A stretch of DNA of 64,000 bases from Sinotaia quadrata (Eukaryota > Mollusca > Gastropoda > Architaenioglossa > Viviparidae): positions 14,686,475 to 14,750,474 of the forward strand of contig CM054183.1 of the NCBI GenBank assembly GCA_028829895.1. Reading direction: 5' to 3'. The notes below the pieces were generated by a model that saw nothing but the letters and a program-made list of their open reading frames with translations, ran no database searches and was not told where the DNA came from. Every line of letters starts with the position of its first letter. Position 1 is the first letter of the stretch. Below, in pieces: positions 58,504 through 64,000 of the stretch. A program made the position numbers and the translations under genes.

Positions 58504-58780
58504 TATGTTTAACGACTCTTTCCGTGATAACAATTAATTAATGGAAACATGGTTACATACACATGTCTAATTTACTTCATCATTTTACAAGTGTAACAAT
58601 CGCTAACGCCACTTAGCTTCTGTAAGGAAAATAAAACAATCATTTGGCAAACATCAGCAATCACATAAATATTCTACACAATATTTATTGTATAAAAGTA
58701 CATCAATTTTACGAAATGCACCATCTAGAGAAGCCAATTATATTTACCACTATAAGAAGTTAAGCAAGGTGAAATGGTGG
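58500..58780 (-). repeat. Inverted fragment of the second LTR-like sequence
   Basis: The reverse complement matches 57,035-57,210: TAATTGGCTTCTCTAGAT..., AATATTTATGTGATTG and ACAGAAGCTAAGTGG are shared with a few changes. Confidence 0.6.
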
Positions 58781-61120
58781 GCGCAGTCTTTACCCATGGA
58801 CAATGGGCACTCGGAATAAATGTCTGTGCGTCTGACAATTCGATTCAGTCAGGTGAATATATGAATGAATCGAGTTCAACAGACGGATTAACGATACATC
58901 CGGGTACGGAATGCAAGTGGCCAAATATGGGCATCCCGTATCCGTCTATCAACCACTCATTCACCTTTGGCCTGGCCTACATTTCTCTAACGTGTAAACA
59001 AGTTTGTTGCATCAGCCAACATAGTTGCTTAGCGGAAGTCTCCTCATAAATTATATAGACAGTAGAAACAGTTAATATGTTAATGATTTTAAAAATACTT
59101 GAAAAATACTTTTTATAAACAGCATAAATTGTTAATACTCTGACACTAGATTTTCTCTAGACCAGTGTGAACTTGAGTGGCAGTGTTCAGATGAGTTCAA
59201 ACTATTGCGCATTTTAAGGACGGTCGTACATTCACATTATTCCAATATTTACGTCAATTTTGGTCAAGAGTGTGTGTAAAGTTCCGACCTATCGATATAA
59301 ACTGGACTTTGCACGTGTTTTGCTTGCATAAAGCCACTTTTGAGGTTTTGTACAATTCATTCATTTTGAGAATCTGTTTTTTTTTAAATAGTTTTGATTG
59401 CAAGTTTTCTATCATGATATATTTTGTAAAACATCATTTTCCAAAGCCAAGAAATTATTTAATTTAGTTGTATTCATTGGAAACCGTATTTTCAACCACA
59501 TTATTTTCAAAACAGATACAGATGATAATGAATGGACTCACTTTAAGCTGTCGCTATACGGACGATGACAGCAGAAGAAAAGCAGAATTACCATTAGAGA
59601 TCGTTGAGAAAAAAACAACTACAGCAACAAAAAAAAAATAGTCTGTATGTTTCCTGACTTGAAAAGTGCGATGCGAGTCAAACGTTTTGGTAATTCAGTA
59701 CTCCATGAGCTATTCGCTCTCAAGGGTGATCTATGGGATGACGTTTCAGCTAAGGGGAAATAACAACTGATTTAATCAATCTCACTCCACATCTGTTTGC
59801 GTCCATTCGCCATTTCTCTGCATAAATCGTGATTGTTTTATTTGAAAGTTATCTATGTAAAATTATTTCGCCCTAAAGAATTTCAAGCGAGATTCTGCAC
59901 ACTAGATTTGTCGCCATCTCCGACAGAAGAGTTTTGATTTGTTCTGTCACTTGACTAGGGTTCCCTGGACTAAAACACGTTTGTAACTTTAAAAATAATC
60001 ATCTCGAATAATTCACGCATATTATATAACAGCCATTTCTGGAGATTGAACTAAATATTTTTGTCAAAGTTTAATTTAATAATTGTGAAAAAATATTAAA
60101 ACGAACTCATAGGTCAAACCAGGGAATAAAATGAGTCGATAAAATGCCAGCTAGACTAAATGTAAATAATTTTTTGAGGGAGAAAAATATATTTTCTGAA
60201 CTGTTCGACTGTGTACTATGTGATTACTCTTATTTTAAATTCAAAGGTTTTCGAGAAGCAGTTTCCAGAACAATTAAATAATTCAGTCAGAGTTATACTT
60301 AGGTCAATCTAAATGACGGCGAGAATTATGACGTACAGGCCACAATTTTCTTATTATCGCGTATAGTTGGTGTGTTTGCAAGTGTGTTTTAATCGATCTC
60401 ATATATATACCGTGTGTTAGTTCTTACGTTCGTACGCGTGCTTAAATAAGTTACACTTACAGACTGCAGAAATATTATTTATTTTATTTTCCATAGACCA
60501 CAACATAATTATTTTAATTTGAGGCTGGGAATAACGAAAATTGTAGGTGATCATTTCTACTCAGTGAAATCCCTAGCGAAAATTTATATTTGATATTTCT
60601 TTTTTTTCTCTCTCTCTGACTCGTGTCTTAACAGAATCGCTCTCTTTGCTCCTAGGGTTATTTAGATTTTTCTCACTCATCCTCCATTTCTCTCACTCTC
60701 TCTCTCTCTCTCTCTAGCTTTTTACGTAATATTAGCCATTCACGAAAAATATAACTGCAAATAACATGACAAAATGACAAATTGTCTGGAGAGATAATTA
60801 ACGAAAATTCGCATTATATGAAATTTGAAGGAAAGGTTGTAAAAAATATTTCTATAGTCTTTAGGAAAATATGTTACAATATTTCTCCGGAATTATTTTA
60901 AACTATTAAATATTTTTTTCTATTTGTTATTACAAATATACAAGGGAATAAAGTATATTTTATATTTAATTTCTATCAAATAAAATTCAAATATTTACTG
61001 TAATAGAAAATTAAAGAAAAAATACAATAACGTTTATTATTAAATACATTAGTATTTTAAAATAAAATTCCTAGTTTAATAAAAAAAAATATCTAATGTA
61101 GATAATTTGCTCATGTACAT

Positions 61121-61128
61121 TATAAAAT
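61121..61128 (+). promoter_or_regulatory. TATA-like box, receptor 4
   Basis: TATAAAAT in GTACATTATAAAATGTGAGA; 336 bp before the ATG. Confidence 0.5.
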
Positions 61129-61180
61129 GTGAGATCTGCGTCGCGTATTCAAACCCTTATTTTCAACGTCTCTGCTCTTT

Positions 61181-61385
61181 TGTAATTTGTTTGAAAATAA
61201 CTAAAGTTATGTAAGAATTATACTTCATGGATTGGACGTAGTGATTGTAATTGTTTGAAAATACGAAAGTTGCTCAGAATTACGCTTCATGGACTGGACG
61301 TAGTGATTGTAATTTGTTTGAAAATAGTGAAAGTTCCGTCAGAATTACGCTTCATGGACTGGACGAAGTGATTGTAATTGAAAAC
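61181..61385 (+). promoter_or_regulatory. 65-bp leader repeat, three copies, receptor 4
   Basis: TGGACGTAGTGATTGTAATT or TGGACGAAGTGATTGTAATT ends each unit; the middle copy has small deletions. Confidence 0.7.
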
Positions 61386-61456
61386 TGCAAAGATTAGTAA
61401 TAGTGACGAATTATCTTAACACAAAAACAAAATTAGTCTTGTCTTAACAAAGTTCC

Positions 61457-62674
61457 ATGGAGCCCGGTCGCATCTTTCCCATAACCACAGATATCAGTTT
61501 TACTGGTTCCATTGCCAGTTCCAACTTGGCCTCCGTTGTTGGAGACAACACCAGCTTTCTGTCAACAGCACTATTAACTGGATGTTTCCTAATGAATGTT
61601 ACAGGATTAATGCCAGGGGATACTTCACAGGACCCGATTAGTTTTGAACTTGAACGTTTGATTGGTGACGTCCTTGTAGGTGTCATACTGCCAGTTATCT
61701 TTCTGATTAACGCACCGACAAATATTATCAACATGGCGGTGTTTTACAAACAAGGTCTCAAAGAGAGAATCAATCTGTGCATGTTTTGGCGATCGTTATC
61801 AGACTTCGTCTTTGTATTCCGGTTCTACTCTCATTATGCTGACCGTCTGTATTCTGCCGTTATGAACAGACCTCGGTATGGAGTCATTGTGCTGTTTTTT
61901 AATAAAACAAAACTCACTATTTTAGCCGGGTTTCAATGGACGTCAGCACTAACTACAACAATCATTGCATGTGAAAGATGTTTCTGCGTCGTCAGTCCTT
62001 TACAATCGCGAAATTACGTCAAGACGAAAACTATGGCTGTCATCCTTTTTTCTTTGTCGGTAGTCATGCTGGGTGCTGCGTATTTAGTGAACATGAGGAT
62101 AAATCTTATCTGCGTCATTGACCCATTAACCAATTGTACAGGCGTGGCTGGAATTCCCAGTAAAGAATACTTGGCGAACCAAAAACTTATCGATGTCTTA
62201 CAAGGAGTTGTTTTGGGCTTGGTCCTACCTGTGTCCTGTACCACGCTTGTCGTGATAAGCACGATCGTCACTGTAATCAGTTTACGGAAGATGACCGCAT
62301 GGAGATCGTGCTCGGTGTCTTCGGCTTCCTTAATGATGTCGGCACGAGACGAGTCTCTCACTCGGACACTCATTTTTATTTCGATATTTTTTATCGTCTG
62401 CCGAACTCCGGAATTTTTTATGAACGTTTCTGTTTTCGTATTTGTTGATTTACATGTCGGTGGACGCTTGAGCAACACGTACACACTTATGGTAAATGTT
62501 GTGTTGTTATTTTTGTATTTCAATGCAACTTTCAACTTTTTTATTTATTATAGAACCAGTTCCAGATTTAGAGAAGTTGTTCGAGAACTACGATGTACAG
62601 GTTTCGGTAAGAAAACGAAAAAACGTTTAATGGGCAATTTATCAACCGAACGTACAAATACGAGTTCTATTTGA
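61457..62674 (+). CDS. Chemosensory-type class-A GPCR, copy 4
   Basis: 405 residues without gaps against copies 1 and 2. It has SLSDF with D116 in TM2, ERC after TM3, CRTP in TM6 and YFNATFNFFIYY in TM7. Distinct points: FYSHYADRLYSAVMNRPR in the first extracellular loop where others have FYCFYADRLY or similar, NKTKLTILAG entering TM3, CVIDPLTNCTGVAG with an extra cysteine and sequon in loop 2, and MMSARDESLTR in loop 3. The C-tail reads RCTGFGKKTKKRLM, so the second of the paired cysteines in the other copies is replaced by Gly. It is intact, with conserved ATG context CAAAGTTCCATGG shared by all copies. Predicted plasma-membrane chemoreceptor of unknown ligand. Confidence 0.85.
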   Translation: MEPGRIFPITTDISFTGSIASSNLASVVGDNTSFLSTALLTGCFLMNVTGLMPGDTSQDPISFELERLIGDVLVGVILPVIFLINAPTNIINMAVFYKQGLKERINLCMFWRSLSDFVFVFRFYSHYADRLYSAVMNRPRYGVIVLFFNKTKLTILAGFQWTSALTTTIIACERCFCVVSPLQSRNYVKTKTMAVILFSLSVVMLGAAYLVNMRINLICVIDPLTNCTGVAGIPSKEYLANQKLIDVLQGVVLGLVLPVSCTTLVVISTIVTVISLRKMTAWRSCSVSSASLMMSARDESLTRTLIFISIFFIVCRTPEFFMNVSVFVFVDLHVGGRLSNTYTLMVNVVLLFLYFNATFNFFIYYRTSSRFREVVRELRCTGFGKKTKKRLMGNLSTERTNTSSI

Positions 62675-63240
62675 TGAATTGTGAGTTATCATTCTAATTT
62701 ACAAATATGAGTTTTCATTGTTAAATTGTAATTTCATAATTTACGCCTGATTAGATTAAGAATTTTTTGCTTAATAATAAAATTCACAATATATATTTTT
62801 AATCGCATGATTTCTCCATATATATGAAATATACTAATGCTAAAGGATTAATTGAAATGCATCATTTAATTATACTTAAATAAAAGGTATTGTCGCTAAG
62901 AGAGACAAATCAAGACGAACATTATATTTAAAGTTAGCCAGTCATTAAAACATTATTTGTAATAATTTCTTTTGATACATGTTTGGGTAATTTATATTAT
63001 ATTAAACTCTAATATGTCTCTATCTACTTTAAAATGTACATTTCTAACAAAACCCTATCTACTCTAATATATTTTGTCCATCTCTGTTTCCCATTCGCTG
63101 GTTTCATTCTCGTAAATCATAACAATTTGGATAATAAAAATTAACGCTGGTTTGCATTACATCATCAATTTCTAGAATATTCGAGATTCATGTTGATTCA
63201 ATCCAATTCTGAGACAACTCTGGCAAATTTACTATGCCAC

Positions 63241-64000
<760 letters not shown>

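Overview
The window looks like nuclear DNA of a marine heterobranch gastropod (sea hare, sacoglossan or relative). The main reason is four intact, intronless class-A GPCR genes of 401-405 codons that resemble the gastropod chemosensory-receptor family. The AT-rich, microsatellite-rich, repeat-choked background fits. The species assignment is inference from family resemblance; nothing here names a species.

Layout. A receptor-bearing unit of roughly 5-9 kb occurs four times. Copy D1 (about 1.85-7.6 kb) is inverted, with its receptor on the minus strand. D2 (about 22.2-31.6 kb), D3 (about 38.6-47.7 kb) and D4 (about 58.9-64 kb, running off the end) carry theirs on the plus strand. Each receptor has a conserved TTATAAAATG box upstream. 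Between that box and the ATG lie 1 (D1), 2 (D2), 6 (D3) or 3 (D4) copies of a ~65-bp repeat. Three of the four units end in a (TCTA)n microsatellite at the equivalent place.

Mobile elements fill much of the rest. At 11.4-13.0 kb there is a decayed Ty3/gypsy-type gag. At 13.34-22.21 kb a small deleted mariner/Tc1-like copy is split by a full-length 8.3-kb LTR retrotransposon (13,685-21,984). That retrotransposon has two same-length, apparently identical 1,548-bp LTRs, a GGGGG target duplication and one 1,453-codon gag-pol frame in which integrase precedes reverse transcriptase. This is the Gmr1-type order, unusual for gypsy elements. A diverged solo LTR of the same family (52,737-54,401, duplication GACAG) lies further on. 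A second, unidentified LTR-like sequence is at about 56.7-57.5 kb, with an inverted fragment at 58.5-58.8 kb.

The most unusual item is at 29,279-31,247, just downstream of receptor 2. It is a ~2-kb block with terminal inverted repeats starting CACTATGTAACA. It holds a 401-codon gene of a widespread uncharacterised animal protein family, behind a 70-bp array of fourteen contiguous heat-shock-factor pentamers and a TATA box. I read it as a candidate DNA transposon with a heat-shock promoter.

No rRNA, tRNA or CRISPR was found. The remaining sequence is dispersed repeat modules, tandem repeats (25, 33, 42, 65, 68, 71, 73, 102 and 108 bp units) and simple repeats, with no other gene I can support.
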